The notes under the pieces were generated by a model. It was not told where the DNA came from. It worked only from the letters and a program-made list of their open reading frames with translations, and made no database searches. A stretch of 22,223 nucleotides of DNA from Botryllus schlosseri (taxonomy: Eukaryota > Chordata > Ascidiacea > Stolidobranchia > Styelidae): NCBI GenBank assembly GCA_000444245.1, contig ATSW01014936.1, positions 1-22,223 of the forward strand, read 5' to 3'. Shown here in pieces: positions 7,997-18,305 of the stretch (within the stretch, counting starts at the first letter, position 1; each line of letters begins with the position of its first letter). A program made the position numbers and the translations under genes.

Positions 7997-8324
7997 CAGG
8001 GGCTCCCAACCTGATGGCTATCAGCATTTTAAAGGGGGGGGATCAAATTTCCATCCTTTAATTTAAAAGTTAATACAACACAAGCTATACAGCAATAAGC
8101 TATTTCTTGATGTTGCGTTTACTTTCCTCCCACCTCCACAAAACCAGCAATTACGACGCTGTCAGAGCAAAAACATGCTCAACCATCACATTAACTGAAA
8201 TAATGACTAATTAGGACCGACTGTATAAATGTCTCTCTAAAACATTTTTCGAAACGCTGAATAAAATAACGTTGGCATTGATTTTTCAAAGGGAACACGG
8301 TGTAAAATGGGTTCGGAACCCCCG
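7997..8324. mobile_element. Probable degenerate hAT mini-element
   Basis: The left end CAGGGGCTCCCAACC and the right end GGTTCGGAACCCCCG are imperfect inverted repeats of the CAGGGG...AACC kind common in hAT elements. The flanks (ACATAGAG and ACATCAAC) match only in part, so the target duplication is not convincing. No coding potential is seen. Confidence 0.45.
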
Positions 8325-8790
8325 ACATCAACAGCCATAAATCGAATTACGAGTCAAAATGTATCATAAATTTCATGCAGTTCATCTGTAAACAACCAGC
8401 TTTGGAGCCACATGAAATCCGCAGCCATTTCAAATAAAATTAAATACGCAAAATGGTATTTGTAGTCTAGAGCCCGACCGGTAACATATTTTTGAGTCGA
8501 TATCGATAAAACCAAGAAATAGCACATTCATTCATCATATTTTCAAAACATATGGCATCTAGGTCAATGCACATTTCCAAAACTTTATAGAGTAGGCCTA
8601 CTTATTGAAACAGACATGCTTGGTCATGAAATAAACTAGAAAAGGATGCACCTGTACACTCGAATGCACAGTAATCAAGAAGGTTTTGGCGAATTACTCA
8701 TATCTTGATGATTTTAGAGTGTGAGTCAACAGTTTTCAGTTTTTTCGGCAAAACTACGCAAAAAAACTCACTCTTTTACATACTCCGAAA
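8325..8790. other. Intergenic, nothing recognised
   Basis: AT-rich sequence without a supported gene or a repeat matching elsewhere in the window, apart from one TAGGCCTA palindrome at 8593-8600. Confidence 0.5.
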
Positions 8791-8794
8791 CTGT

Positions 8795-8870
8795 TACTTG
8801 TACTCGAGTAGAAATTTATGACTTCACTTCTACTTTGAGTACTGAGAACGACCTTTGCCTATAAGCTAAA
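8795..8870. repeat. TACTCGAGTA/ACTTTGAGTA repeat fragment
   Basis: GTTACTTGTACTCGAGTAG, then CACTTCTACTTTGAGTACTG resembles the ACTTTTACTTGAGTA-rich ends of a common class of hAT mini-elements. Similar words occur at 7024-7040 and 13060-13075. Confidence 0.45.
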
Positions 8871-8928
8871 AGAAATAGATGGATATCCCCAGTCTAGCAG
8901 TCGCTGATTTTTATTCTGTAGCCTGTAG

Positions 8929-9110
8929 GGTAGGGTTACTAGATTTCATTTTGGGCGTTTTTTAGTTGTGTTCCGGTCCAGTGGCCTGGCTCTCAAAGCT
9001 ATAAAGGGTAACGAATTAAAAAACAGGACATTTGGCCGTCCTCGGACGGACGACATTTTCGATTTCATGATAAAGGAGGACAAATCCTCTTACTATTATG
9101 TTTAACGTCA
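8929..9110 (+). repeat. R5 repeat copy (GGGTTAC end)
   Basis: GGCCTGGCTCTCAAAGCTAT, then GACATTTGGCCGTCCTCGGA and ATTTTCGATTTCATGA match the minus strand of 18193-18305 and in part 2110-2160. The GGGTTAC/GGGTTACCATA end suggests a hAT-like mini-element. Confidence 0.55.
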
Positions 9111-9420
9111 CGAAAATTGCAGCTTTACTTTACATCTAACGACAGACATTGATATGTCATTCAAAATTTGATACACACTCAATAACCGGTCAGGCTATAC
9201 TATCAAAGAGAAGAAAATAGAGTTAAATAAGCACCAGTTGGCTTGGTATCATTTTTACAGAGCAAATTGCCACAACAGTGATGTCAAAACAGAATTACAA
9301 ATTCGTTCACGAAAGAACACATAGAAAATGAGTTTTGATAAAAACATTCCACGAATGTGACCACAATATCACAGGAAATCCATTGAAAGGGGGATTTAAC
9401 AGATGACTGAACACATGCTA
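9111..9420. other. Intergenic, nothing recognised
   Basis: No gene, repeat or structured element could be supported. Confidence 0.5.
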
Positions 9421-9885
9421 GCGCTGGGCACAATGATTCGAGCACTCAAATCTGAATCGAGTATTAAATCTAACGATTCGAGTAGAGTAGCAATAAATGA
9501 TATTTTAAAGTACTGAAATGATATGCGCCTTGCCACTGAGAGTTGTTTTATCAACGAAAATTATAGTTTTGATACTATTTTTCTCTGTGCGAAGACTGTA
9601 ATAAACTTTAGTTGATCATATCACAGCATACAAAACTTGTAGTGTAAAGCTAGGTGCGTTCGTGGAAATAACATATCTGGAAGTCATGATCAAATCACAT
9701 CATCATCACAAAGTGCAATGAAATAGGTATGGCCAAAAAAATAGCAAATCAACTTTAACATGATGTAGAATTGGCATTATATGTGGCCGCATAAAAGCTA
9801 CATATTAGAACGTCATGAGTGATACTCAACTCGAAGCCCAATACTCGATTCAGGATAAAATCCATGAGCCCTACAAACGAGACAT
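9421..9885 (+). repeat. R1 repeat, longest copy
   Basis: Runs from GCGCTGGGCACAATGATTCG through TCGAGTA-rich sequence, GCGCCTTGCCACT, TAGTTTTGATACTAT and ATGAAATAGGTATGGCC, to ACTCGATTCAGGATAAAATC. The TCGAGT-rich words near both ends and the CTGGGCA start fit a hAT-like mini-element. It lies about 50 bp beyond the phosphatase stop codon, in its presumed 3' UTR. No clear target duplication was found. Confidence 0.7.
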
Positions 9886-9935
9886 TCTAAAATGATCTTC
9901 AAGCGGGTACCATGTCATTTGTGATTATAATACTG

Positions 9936-12553
9936 TTACGCGAGAAGATTCGTAGCCGAAGTCACTGATTCGTCCATTTCAATATTTTCATTCGTTGTAT
10001 CGTCAGAGTTTTTTGCGGATGCTTCATCTGCTGTTTCATCGATGACATCATATTGACTCGTGGCGCTTTTGGTGTCATCACGATCGACAGTTTTCGAGCA
10101 TTCCCCCAAAACAGGAGACTCCGTTTCATCAGATGGGTTTTCCGCGATCTCATTAGCTAGAAGTAACGTTTTATCGGAACTGACACTTGTTATTTCAACC
10201 GTGGACTTGCCAATCTGCGGGCTAATTCCATTATTGCGCCTGGGCGGATGTGTCTCCAGTAACATAGCCATGTAGAGAAAATGTAAATCTTCCGAAGACT
10301 CAAAAATTCCGGGGCGCATCTGATACGCGACCCGCACCGTCTGAAAGACATCGACCACGTTTTCATTGGCAAGTTGTTGGTGCAAGTTTAGAGCACAGGC
10401 TAACTGTGCGGCGGCCGTACTGCCAAATCTATCTTGAATGATGACGCTACCATCTTTACGTTCGATTGTTTTATCGATAAAACTCAACAATTGACAGAAA
10501 TCTGGGTTCAATTGGTCCACTGTGGGCCAAAAATCGATGTCAATCTGCACCGTTGAAAGTACATAGTCATCTTTAGTCGCTTCCAACACAAAATCACGGC
10601 TTGCCGCACGAAACTCCCCGAATTTCAACGTTTCTTCGCAACGCGATCCAGCAGACACATTACAAAGGGGACAAGTGAGCTGTTCATCGCCAGAAGGCCA
10701 GTATACATCGTCATCAATCCAATCTTTGTCCCGTATCGTAATGATTACGGGACAGTTATAGTCCCACACTAGGCTCCAGAAATCTTTGCACGTGTCTTCC
10801 AAAGGTAGCTGCGTCACAATGTACGCTTTTCCGTCCCGGTAACCTTGTAAATACGAGGCGTTGATGTAATCTGAACCTTCGCTGCCGATGCGATAATTTA
10901 AAGGTACACGGGAACAGAATATCGGCAACACTCCGTTGGCACGATTTTTTTTCTCGTTCACTTTTCTTTTCGCGAAATCGTAGTCAATGTTGCGAACCAC
11001 ATGTCTCGTTACGATCAAAAATTGATTTTCTAGTCCAGTCCGCACATTGGTAGCGTCCAAAGAATCATGTAAACTGGCAGTACCATTTTTGGAGTTTGTC
11101 AAATTATCCACATACTCCTTCAATCGTTGCGCTGGACATTTGGTGTCGCCACATATGAAATGACACAACAACGCGTCAAACAGGAAAGTGTATTGATCAA
11201 CGGTTTGAACAAGATGGTTACGTTGAGTTCTGATGAACTTTAAGAACTTATTAACGTTTACCTGTCCTGTGGCCCGCGCCATTTTGATCATACTATCCAA
11301 CATAATGTACGCGCCGCTGCGGCCGACCCCTGCACTGCAATGAACTACGATCGGGGTGTTAGATTGTGTAGATCTTCTGATGAATGTCAGCAAGGGTAGG
11401 ATATATTCAGGAGTGCCGTGATCAGGCCATTGCGTGTAATGATATTGTAAAATTCTTCTTTCGTTGTTGTAAGATCTACGTTTGCTTTGTTTCTGATCTC
11501 TCAACTGCAGTGTACGTACTGTATAGTTAGCGTACACATCCTCATCGCGTAATGTCACCTGAAAATTCCTGTATTGCTCTCTGCCATCTTGAGGCCAGTA
11601 TTGGTCGCATTTCCGGCGCCCTTTTTCAAGCAAGTTCGTGATCATGACGATGACTGTCACGCTATTCTCCCAGACCATTTGCCAAAAATCCGCGAAAGTC
11701 TCAGGCAAAGGACCTTGGCACGCGATGTAAGCTTTCGGTTTTTCGAAACTAGACACAAAATTTGCGTTGATATAGTCAGATGTGCCTGATCCGTTACGTT
11801 TTTTCGTATGTAACAAGACTCTAGAATGATCAAACGCGGATATATTGCTATATCGGTTTTTAGGGCGGTTGTCCTCACACTGAGACGCCTCGCTAGTCAA
11901 TCCCAGGGTGGAACGGTTCTGTATTTCGTCAAATTCAGAATGAAACAGTTCATCTCCATTATTGTGTCGTAGAGCAACAAATTGGCCAAAGTCTTTAATC
12001 AAAACAGCGCCTTCTTCCAGATTTTCAGGCATCGTAGGATGGCAGCTTTCTAAAGGCACGTGCCTTGACTGTTTACGACAATGTAAACGAGCTTCACGAC
12101 ATGAGCGTTGTCTGCAGCGCGTCAAATAGAGATAAAGAAGCACAATAAATGAAATTATTGACACACAGGAAAGCAGAACGACTGCTATAATACTCCCATT
12201 GCCATCATTTGCGACGGTAGATGTGAAGGGGTCTGGTGATGTGATGGGTAGGGTGGTATTGTAAAATATCTGGTTGCACCTGGGCTTATCCATTGACCAT
12301 TTTCCAGTGTATAAACATTTGAGCCAGTACGTTCTAGGCACACCACCACTGTAGTTATCGTCACAGTCAAATCGAATGACTTCGTTCGGTCTAAATCTTC
12401 CTTCGCGTACGTCTGGGATTCGTGTCGAATGGGGGCTGATGCCGGGGTCATCACATTTGAATAGGCGGGAGTTCCTTCTTTTGCTTTGACATCGCTTCGA
12501 CCCGGGGTCTTTGTCGTCCGAACAATTTGTCATTACATTACTGGTATAGTTGT
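9936..12553 (-). CDS. Receptor-type tyrosine phosphatase with sushi ectodomain, last exon (5' incomplete)
   Basis: From the in-frame ATG at 12533 the frame gives 865 residues. Order: sushi/CCP domain 27-86 (Cys 27, 57, 73, 86; Trp 79), possible N-glycosylation sites (92, 112), membrane span about 114-137, basic stop-transfer RCRQR, then two phosphatase domains. D1 (about 200-458) has KNRY (225-228), the WPD loop (Asp371) and HCSAGVGRS (Cys399, Arg405), so it should remove phosphate from tyrosines. D2 (about 500-758) is dead: Asp701 replaces the catalytic Cys, the signature Arg is lost and WPD is WPT. EKGRRKCDQYWP, YHYTQWPD and the D2 Asp point to the R5 group (PTPRG/PTPRZ). The tail (780-865) is acidic. 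There is no signal peptide; an acceptor TGACAGTTTTCAG|AC at 12554, with a CTAAT branch-like site upstream, gives a phase 1 junction, so the ATG is probably internal and upstream exon(s) are missing. Confidence 0.9.
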
Positions 12554-12556
12554 CTG
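12554..12556 (-). other. Predicted splice acceptor of the phosphatase exon
   Basis: On the minus strand the sequence CAGTTTTCAG ends here and the next bases continue the open frame upstream of the ATG (residues NYTSNV before Met). The resulting intron phase is 1, the usual phase at the edges of sushi exons. A second AG lies 13 bases further in. Confidence 0.55.
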
Positions 12557-12804
12557 AAAACTGTCATGGATTTTGTGCTCAATTAGCGATTTTCAAGCGT
12601 ATAGAATTAAAATCCACGAGTAGTCTACCATTTCGTCAACGTCATCAAGACACACTAGGTCTGTTCAAAAATTTTTTTTTCAAATAATTGCGGGCTACTA
12701 GATAGAATCATTAGGTTGCCTAAAAAACGCTGCACTTTTAAATGATGTGGTCTAAAATTGAAGGGCAAAACGAAAAAAAATTTTGGCCGCAGCCGTTTTC
12801 TTCA

Positions 12805-13320
12805 AAACCCCACCGTAATGGAGCTGCAATTTATCGAAATTTCAATAGCAAAAATTTTTCAAATTTTACAGGCTACCCCGTGAAATTGTCTGGTTGTCTA
12901 GAAAATATGATGTACCGGTATATAAAATTTGGCTCAATTACAGCCATTGAAATCGAAGTTATTGCAGTAGAAGTAACTCCGGATTCGAAAAAAATAGTAA
13001 ATAAGTCTATAATATATAATGACATAATTTGCCACTTTACAAAAATAATATTCCATTATTCTACTTGAGTAGCACCAATATCGGCAACTATCTTGACTTA
13101 AACTATATAGGGCTCATAAAAATAACTTATTTCAAATTTTCCAGGTTGCCCCATGAAATTGTTTGGTCGTCTAGAAAAACTATATATAGAAAATCTGGCT
13201 CAACTCCAATCATTGACAGCAAAGTTATTGTGGCAATGAAATATTGTGGATTTGAAAAATAACTAATGAATGAATTTGCTACATGTTAATATTTCATAAT
13301 TCTACTTGAATTGACTGCAG
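12805..13320 (+). repeat. R4 repeat, imperfect tandem pair (unit about 240-273 bp)
   Basis: Copy 1 (about 12805-13068) and copy 2 (about 13069-13320) share, in order, CAAATTTTNCAGG, CATGAAATTGTTTGG, TCTAGAAAA, TGGCTCAA, AAGTTATTG, GGATTTGAAAAA and ATTCTACTTGA. Offsets vary from 273 down to 241 bp because of indels. A dispersed third copy is at 6680-6845. No protein family is visible in the overlapping open frames. Confidence 0.7.
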
Positions 13321-14430
13321 ATAGTAGCCGATGGATGCTACTCAACTAGAATAATTGGCACCATTGGCAAATATATATAACAGCCAGGGAGAGTCAATCT
13401 GTTATTGATGAACTCGGCATGGCAAAGAAGTTTGAAGAATAAGTTGCGACTAAAAATGATGCCATGAATGAATGGTGCATGCATTCTTTAAAAAGTTTGT
13501 TTTTAGGAATTACTTTGAGATAGATCGAGTGTTCTGGACACCATTCAAACAGGCCCAAATGGGAGATTATAATATTAGAGTAACTGCAAGCCTGCCATTA
13601 TAAAGACAGATAATATAATTTGTCCACCTTACAGATCAACAACATGATTAACAAAAATGCAATTGGGTGAAATGTGATATAGGCTATACAGATTAACAAA
13701 TTTGTTACCCTCAATACTTTAAATTATTTACCAAAATTGCAAATGAAGGATGAAACATAGAAAGCACACAGAATCACAGAAAATAAATGACTAAAATAAA
13801 ATCATTGAATATGATTTATAGAGGTGAGGCTTAAAAGCAGAGAGTCAAAAAACCGTTTTTTGAATTCACAAGAAGCTAAATTACGGAATTCAGACGGTTA
13901 GTTATTCCATGACTGAGACCAACATCCATGGTTGTGAATTTTGCAGATGACTGGTTTAATGGTGTTACGTGGAGTCGTGGACCGGGACAAGACCACGACG
14001 AACGAATGAATAATTTAGCTTTTCTCAGCAAATTTCATCAATCAAATTAAGAGACCTTCTCGCAAACCTTGCAGATACATATGAGTTACGCAGTATATAT
14101 GTAAGAACACAACTGACTGCAGAAGAAACAGAAAGGGAGGCAGAACCAGAATGCGTCTAACGACTGAATTCAGTGTGAGTACAGTTCAGTACAGAGTGTG
14201 GATAACCGGAACTTACCAGATGCAAACTACCACCGCTACCGTAGGTTTAAATAACAGACGGTAGTAAGTAGCATACATACAATAATAGGAAAATACTACG
14301 GCGGAATACAAAAAATTGCATATGCAATTATTCACATCTCTGTGTCTCTGGCCTTTCCATAATCCATTTCATGATAATGGCGCCTCTTGGTGTCGCTACA
14401 AATGCCTCGTACTAGACTTGTACAAATTAA
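13321..14430. other. Intergenic, no gene recognised
   Basis: A 1.1-kb AT-rich stretch. No coding exon, RNA gene or repeat matching the rest of the window could be supported. Confidence 0.5.
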
Positions 14431-14695
14431 AGGATTTTCAAAATGCGCAAATAGTACTAAAACTACTCGCTTTTTAAAAATAGCAATTAGAGATAGAACT
14501 AAGGGCTTTTGAAAATTCGCAACCAACTAACCAAAAACACAACTAACTAGATTCGATACCGATGGAACTTATTAATTTTTATGTTATCGGAATCGGATAA
14601 GCATTCGGCAACTGAAGTGTTTTTAAATGCGCAACTGGAACTACGACTAGAACAACTCAAAATCCGCAACTGGAACTACAAGTACTCAAAAAAGC
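14431..14695 (-). repeat. AGTTCTAGTTCTAG-type minisatellite, degenerate
   Basis: Several CAAAATGCGCAAATAGTACT and CGCAACTGGAACTAC units, in the same sense as 5885-6365. The last part (14625-14710) aligns with 21030-21075, which suggests a mobile unit rather than an independent array. Confidence 0.65.
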
Positions 14696-14710
14696 CAATA
14701 GTTAGTACAC

Positions 14711-14948
14711 CGAGCGAGATAGATAAGTTCCGGCTTCTCGATCGGTAGATCGTGGGTTCGATCCCCGGCCGGGTCAGACCAAAGACTCGAAAATTGGTAT
14801 CCACGGCTATCCTGCTAGGCGCTCAGCAATCACGGATAGCATGGAGGAGAAAAAACTGGGGGTACAGACTAGATGACCTTACTCTAAAGGTCGCATCGCA
14901 TCTCCGTCGTCAAAGCATCTCGATGATGCAGGCGAGAAAGAATACGAT
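14711..14948 (+). mobile_element. tRNA-derived SINE
   Basis: A strong RNA polymerase III B box, GGGTTCGATCCCC (14755-14767), follows a degenerate tRNA-like head. After it comes GGCCGGGTCAGACCAAAGAC, then TGGTATCCACGG and CTGCTAGGCGCTCAGCAATC, a body type I associate with tRNA-SINEs of marine invertebrates. The A box is not clear and the cloverleaf cannot be completed, so it is not a functional tRNA. The element ends in a CT-rich simple repeat; target duplications were not resolved. Confidence 0.75.
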
Positions 14949-14980
14949 ATCTCTCTATCTCTCTCTCTCTCTCTCTCTCC
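14949..14980 (+). repeat. (TC)n microsatellite tail of the SINE
   Basis: A nearly pure TC run at the 3' end of the SINE. Confidence 0.9.
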
Positions 14981-15045
14981 CATCAACTAAGTAGATTGAA
15001 GGTTCGGACAAGCAGCTTATATATCTGGTAGGCCTACTTCTATAT

Positions 15046-15300
15046 CAGGGGTTCTTAAACTTTTTTTAGCGTCGGACCCCCTTCGTTCCATTCCGAACTT
15101 ATTACGAATTAGCGATGCTAAAACCACTTCGCAAAAAATTAACTGTTTTAATTTCAACTACAATCATCATACTCATACAAATGTTGATAGAGCCTTTTTG
15201 ACTGACAGTTACAAGTAATTCAAAATGAGATCGCCGAAACGCAAACACTTATATGGCTTATTTACTTTTGTCATCACGGAAATCAATTTATAGATTACAA
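15046..15300 (+). mobile_element. hAT element left-end fragment
   Basis: CAGGGGTTCTTAAACTTTTT followed by AGCGTCGGACCCCCTT is a classic hAT-type left end. No matching right end was found downstream, so this is a truncated copy and the end coordinate is arbitrary. Confidence 0.6.
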
Positions 15301-16056
15301 CAGGGCACTAAACAGATCGTCCACGCGTATCCCCGATGCTTCACGAAATTGTGTGCATTGGAATATGTCTATGCCTAATTACTCTGACGCATAGTGAAGG
15401 GTTGCGGTGAACACATTATTGAACTACCACATTTATCTGGAGATATGCTTTAGTGCGGTGAGATAGTAGGTGTGACTCGGTATGGAGATGATCCAGGGTA
15501 GATCAGAAGCAGGGGCACGGCCGATCTGCCAAATATCATCTTCGGATTTTGAATCAAATAATCTATGTCGTCGCTGCAAGCTATTTTTGTGCAGGCCTAT
15601 ACACAACACATGTGCGTAAATGTATGATTAAGCCAGGCCTGTATATTTGATTGAAGATCTGGTCGGAGGCGTGGAGGTCCGAGAAGTCAAGTCTGAAAGC
15701 TATCGAGTAAGTGGTGCCTGTACTGTGACTATATGGGTATATGGGCCTATATTTTGTAAAAACTTGCGGACGATGATTGTATCTCCGAATTGCAAGGTGC
15801 ATATCGTTTTGTCTAAACAAAACGGATAAATGGTCCAAATTTTCTAAATCAGATTCTACATTTGACCGTTTGTTGTTATTCACAACGAAGTGATGCAAAT
15901 AGGCCTATTAGCCTGCATAAATGGAATTCTGTCTTATACACTTTGCGGCCATGTGTAGTTGGAGACGGTCGAGCCTATTCGCCAGCTGAATCGCAATTTT
16001 GATAGAGATGGCGTTATCCAAGAGTGCATTCTTGATGAACCCATAAATGGCTATAC
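15301..16056. other. Intergenic, no gene recognised
   Basis: Open frames at 15581-15898 (minus) and 15647-15829 (plus) overlap each other and show no family features. A TAGGCCTA palindrome lies at 15900-15907. Confidence 0.45.
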
Positions 16057-16400
16057 TTTTTCAATTCAATTTATTGCTACAATTTCCATCATTTCAATAC
16101 ACCACCAAACTGCGATACAATGAAAAATAGGAAGGTGTCGAAACGACTTGGAGTAGTCCTCGAAATCAGACACCTACCTGACCTAGGCTAGGCACATGTA
16201 AAAAAGAGGGCATGCACCGAGACCGTACCCCGCATGCACAAGGAAAAGAAGATAATATAAAAGGACAAAGTAACAAAAAATGACTTGTGTGGGAAGGCGA
16301 GATCGATGTGTCAGCAGGTCGTCGTCCGGTAAATTCAATCCAGAGATATCTATCCCTGACTCAATCCGGTAAACTCAATCCATATTTACTCGACTTAAAA
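16057..16400 (-). mobile_element. LINE 3' end, 5'-truncated copy
   Basis: On the minus strand it ends GCAATAAATTGAATTGAAAA, a typical LINE tail. The words CATTGTATCGCAGT, ACTCCAAGTCGTTTCGA, GTCTGATTTCGAGG, TGCATGCCCTC and GATCTCGCC are shared with 18525-18790. The upper end (about 16370-16400) may still hold the last codons of the reverse-transcriptase frame. Confidence 0.7.
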
Positions 16401-17460
16401 GGGTAAGCGCCCATTGAGGCGTTTTACCGCAATATGGTGGGGTAGGCGTTTTAGCGTCGAGGTCGCCAATGTCCATTGTTCATGAACCAGGCGGATTACG
16501 TGAATTCGCCTTCGGACTGTGGCAGTGAAATCATAAATAGGACTCTCTGTATAGCATATCCGTTAAATATGACATATTTCACTTGCTTGTAAAAGGCTCT
16601 CGTTTAGTAAGAATATGTGTAGAAGTCATAAATTCTCATAAAACGCTACAAAACTTCATTCGGGCGCGGAAATCGCAAAGTGACCATTTCGTTTGACCAT
16701 TACTCGATTTTTGCGATACTGCGACGCTTTCAACGCTCGTTATGTCATAATGATGGTGGCCGTCTTACCTCACCTGGGCGTATTACCCCACGCTACACCT
16801 TTCGAATCTAACCCTCGCAGGCCGAATGAAACTGGCCTCTACATATAATGTACTTATAACGAATTTGTTTATTCAATATCGTTGTGATGCTTCGAATGCT
16901 TCATTTGATGATGATACTAAATAATCCTAAAGATTTCACTGGACAGCAATCTGACGTATTACGCCTACTGAGACATGCCTTATTCCTTTTTCATCGCTTG
17001 CCCTTTTTCATTCTCCAATTTTCATTTTCATCCAGTGTGCAACTGTACTTGCCTCTTATTTACGTGCTCTCTATATTAGCTAGATGCCAAGCTGCGTGTC
17101 TGATTACCAAACTACTCCAATTCGTTTCGACACCTATCTTTTCAATATCGCAATCTTGCGATCGTCAAATCGTGCTATGGTCTATTGAAAAATTTCAATA
17201 AAATGCAACTGACTGTGATGTCCAATGACTAATCTAACACACGGGGATCGGTTGTTTCAATTGTGAATACATACAGAGCGATGTCTAATCTCATTATTTC
17301 GCAGAATCGGCGGTCCAATGCTTGAAGTGGCAAGATCTCTTTCGGCCGCAGCTCTCCACGATAATCTTCGAACCAAGTCAAGTCTGTAAAGAGTTGGGGT
17401 ATCGATGGCGCCCGCACGAAAATACAAACTCACACCGAACATTTTTGCAGATGGTGACGT
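16401..17460. other. Intergenic, no gene recognised
   Basis: GTAAGCGCCCATTGAGGCGT near 16403 and the complement of GGCGTATTACCCCAC near 16790 look vaguely like inverted ends, but too weakly to call an element. The open frames at 16884-17201 (plus) and 17229-17442 (minus) match no family I know. Confidence 0.4.
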
Positions 17461-17488
17461 GAGTCAAATTTTCTAACACAATTGGGAG

Positions 17489-17660
17489 TGAGTGCTGAAA
17501 TGATGCGCCTCTTGCTATACTGTAGTTAATTTATGAACGTAAATTATAGTTTCGATACAGTCGCGAAACCTCAATTCATCGTATTGCATCATACGAAACA
17601 TGTAGTACAAAGCTATACACGTTAGTAAAAATAACATAGTAGTGAAGTCATTACTGCACG
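17489..17660 (+). repeat. R1 repeat, partial copy
   Basis: GAAATGATGCGCCTCTTGC, AATTATAGTTTCGATAC, GCATCATACGAAACATGTAG and AAAGCTATACACGTTAG align in order with 9517-9690 and 800-960. Confidence 0.65.
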
Positions 17661-17952
17661 ACGACAGCCAGCGAATTGATCTCGACGCTACTCGGATTAC
17701 TCTGAACTTAAAATAGATGATCTGCTTTAAACCATAAAATCAATCCAAGGATTGATAATGGGATTTTGGTGAGTATGGTAACGATTTCGTACATTATACA
17801 TAACTGCTGGTGGATTTTCAGTGCAAGTTTGAGTTTATGGTTAAAAATTTTAACTTTCTAAAAATAGGCCTATCACAAGAGCGCGATATACAACGATAAG
17901 ACAGAAGGTTTCGAACAGGTATTTATAGAACTCCCTGATTCTAGAAATCCGT
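17661..17952. other. Intergenic, nothing recognised
   Basis: No feature supported except a TAGGCCTA palindrome at 17865-17872. Confidence 0.4.
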
Positions 17953-18185
17953 GGTTTCGAAACGACTTGGAGTAATCTTTGGAATTATGCACTCACCTTA
18001 GCGTATATGACGATGTAAATAATAAGCATACATGCTCACACTCACACACACACACTAAATGAAAAGTAATAGAAAATAACATAAAAGTACATTCAACAAA
18101 ATGAGGTATAGCATGTGACGAAAGGCAAAGCCGATATGTCAGATCGTGGTCCGGTAATCTCGAACTATCTGGACTATTTACGGTT
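17953..18185 (-). mobile_element. LINE 3' UTR fragment, tail missing
   Basis: Shares CGAAACGACTTGGAGTAATC, a CTCACCT box and CGATATGTCAGATCG...GTCCGGTAA with the copies at 16057-16400 and 18525-18790. The terminal A-rich tail seen in the other copies is absent. A (CA)n run lies within it at about 18037-18056. Confidence 0.6.
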
Positions 18186-18192
18186 CTAGAAG

Positions 18193-18305
18193 TAGGGTTA
18201 CCATACGTCATCATTAGTCAGGAAATCGAAAATATCCTCCGACGACGGCATAATGTCCTCGTTTTTGGCAATTCGTCCTCATGTATAGCTTTGCCAGCCA
18301 GGCGA
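18193..18305 (-). repeat. R5 repeat copy, inverted
   Basis: Starts TAGGGTTACCATACGTCATC on the plus strand. Its minus strand follows 8980-9065 (GCCTGGCTGGCAAAGCTATA, then GACATTATGCCGTCGTCGGA and ATTTTCGATTTCCTGA). Confidence 0.6.

Noticed and set aside
9936-12553. Naming the phosphatase PTPRG or PTPRZ1
   Set aside because: The catalytic region is R5-like, but the carbonic-anhydrase-like and fibronectin parts are absent and orthology cannot be shown from sequence alone.
12742-13262. Two open frames on the plus strand (12742-13068 and 13029-13262)
   Set aside because: They lie in the R4 tandem repeat and differ in frame between the two copies, so they are not conserved as protein.
14711-14790. 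A functional tRNA gene
   Set aside because: Only the B box and T-arm region are tRNA-like; the D arm and acceptor stem cannot be formed and the sequence continues into a SINE body.
16403-16800. A transposon bounded by GCGCCCATTGAGG-like and ACGCCCAGGTGAGG-like inverted ends
   Set aside because: The similarity is short and gapped and no target duplication could be found.
16884-17201. 105-codon plus-strand open frame rich in Leu and Phe
   Set aside because: Composition follows the T-rich DNA; no domain, no homologue known to me, no start or splice context.
17229-17442. Minus-strand open frame with a protein-like look (LTWFEDYRGELRPKEILPLQ)
   Set aside because: Two overlapping frames are open here and I recognise no family. 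The length is easily reached by chance and there is no convincing splice context or neighbour.
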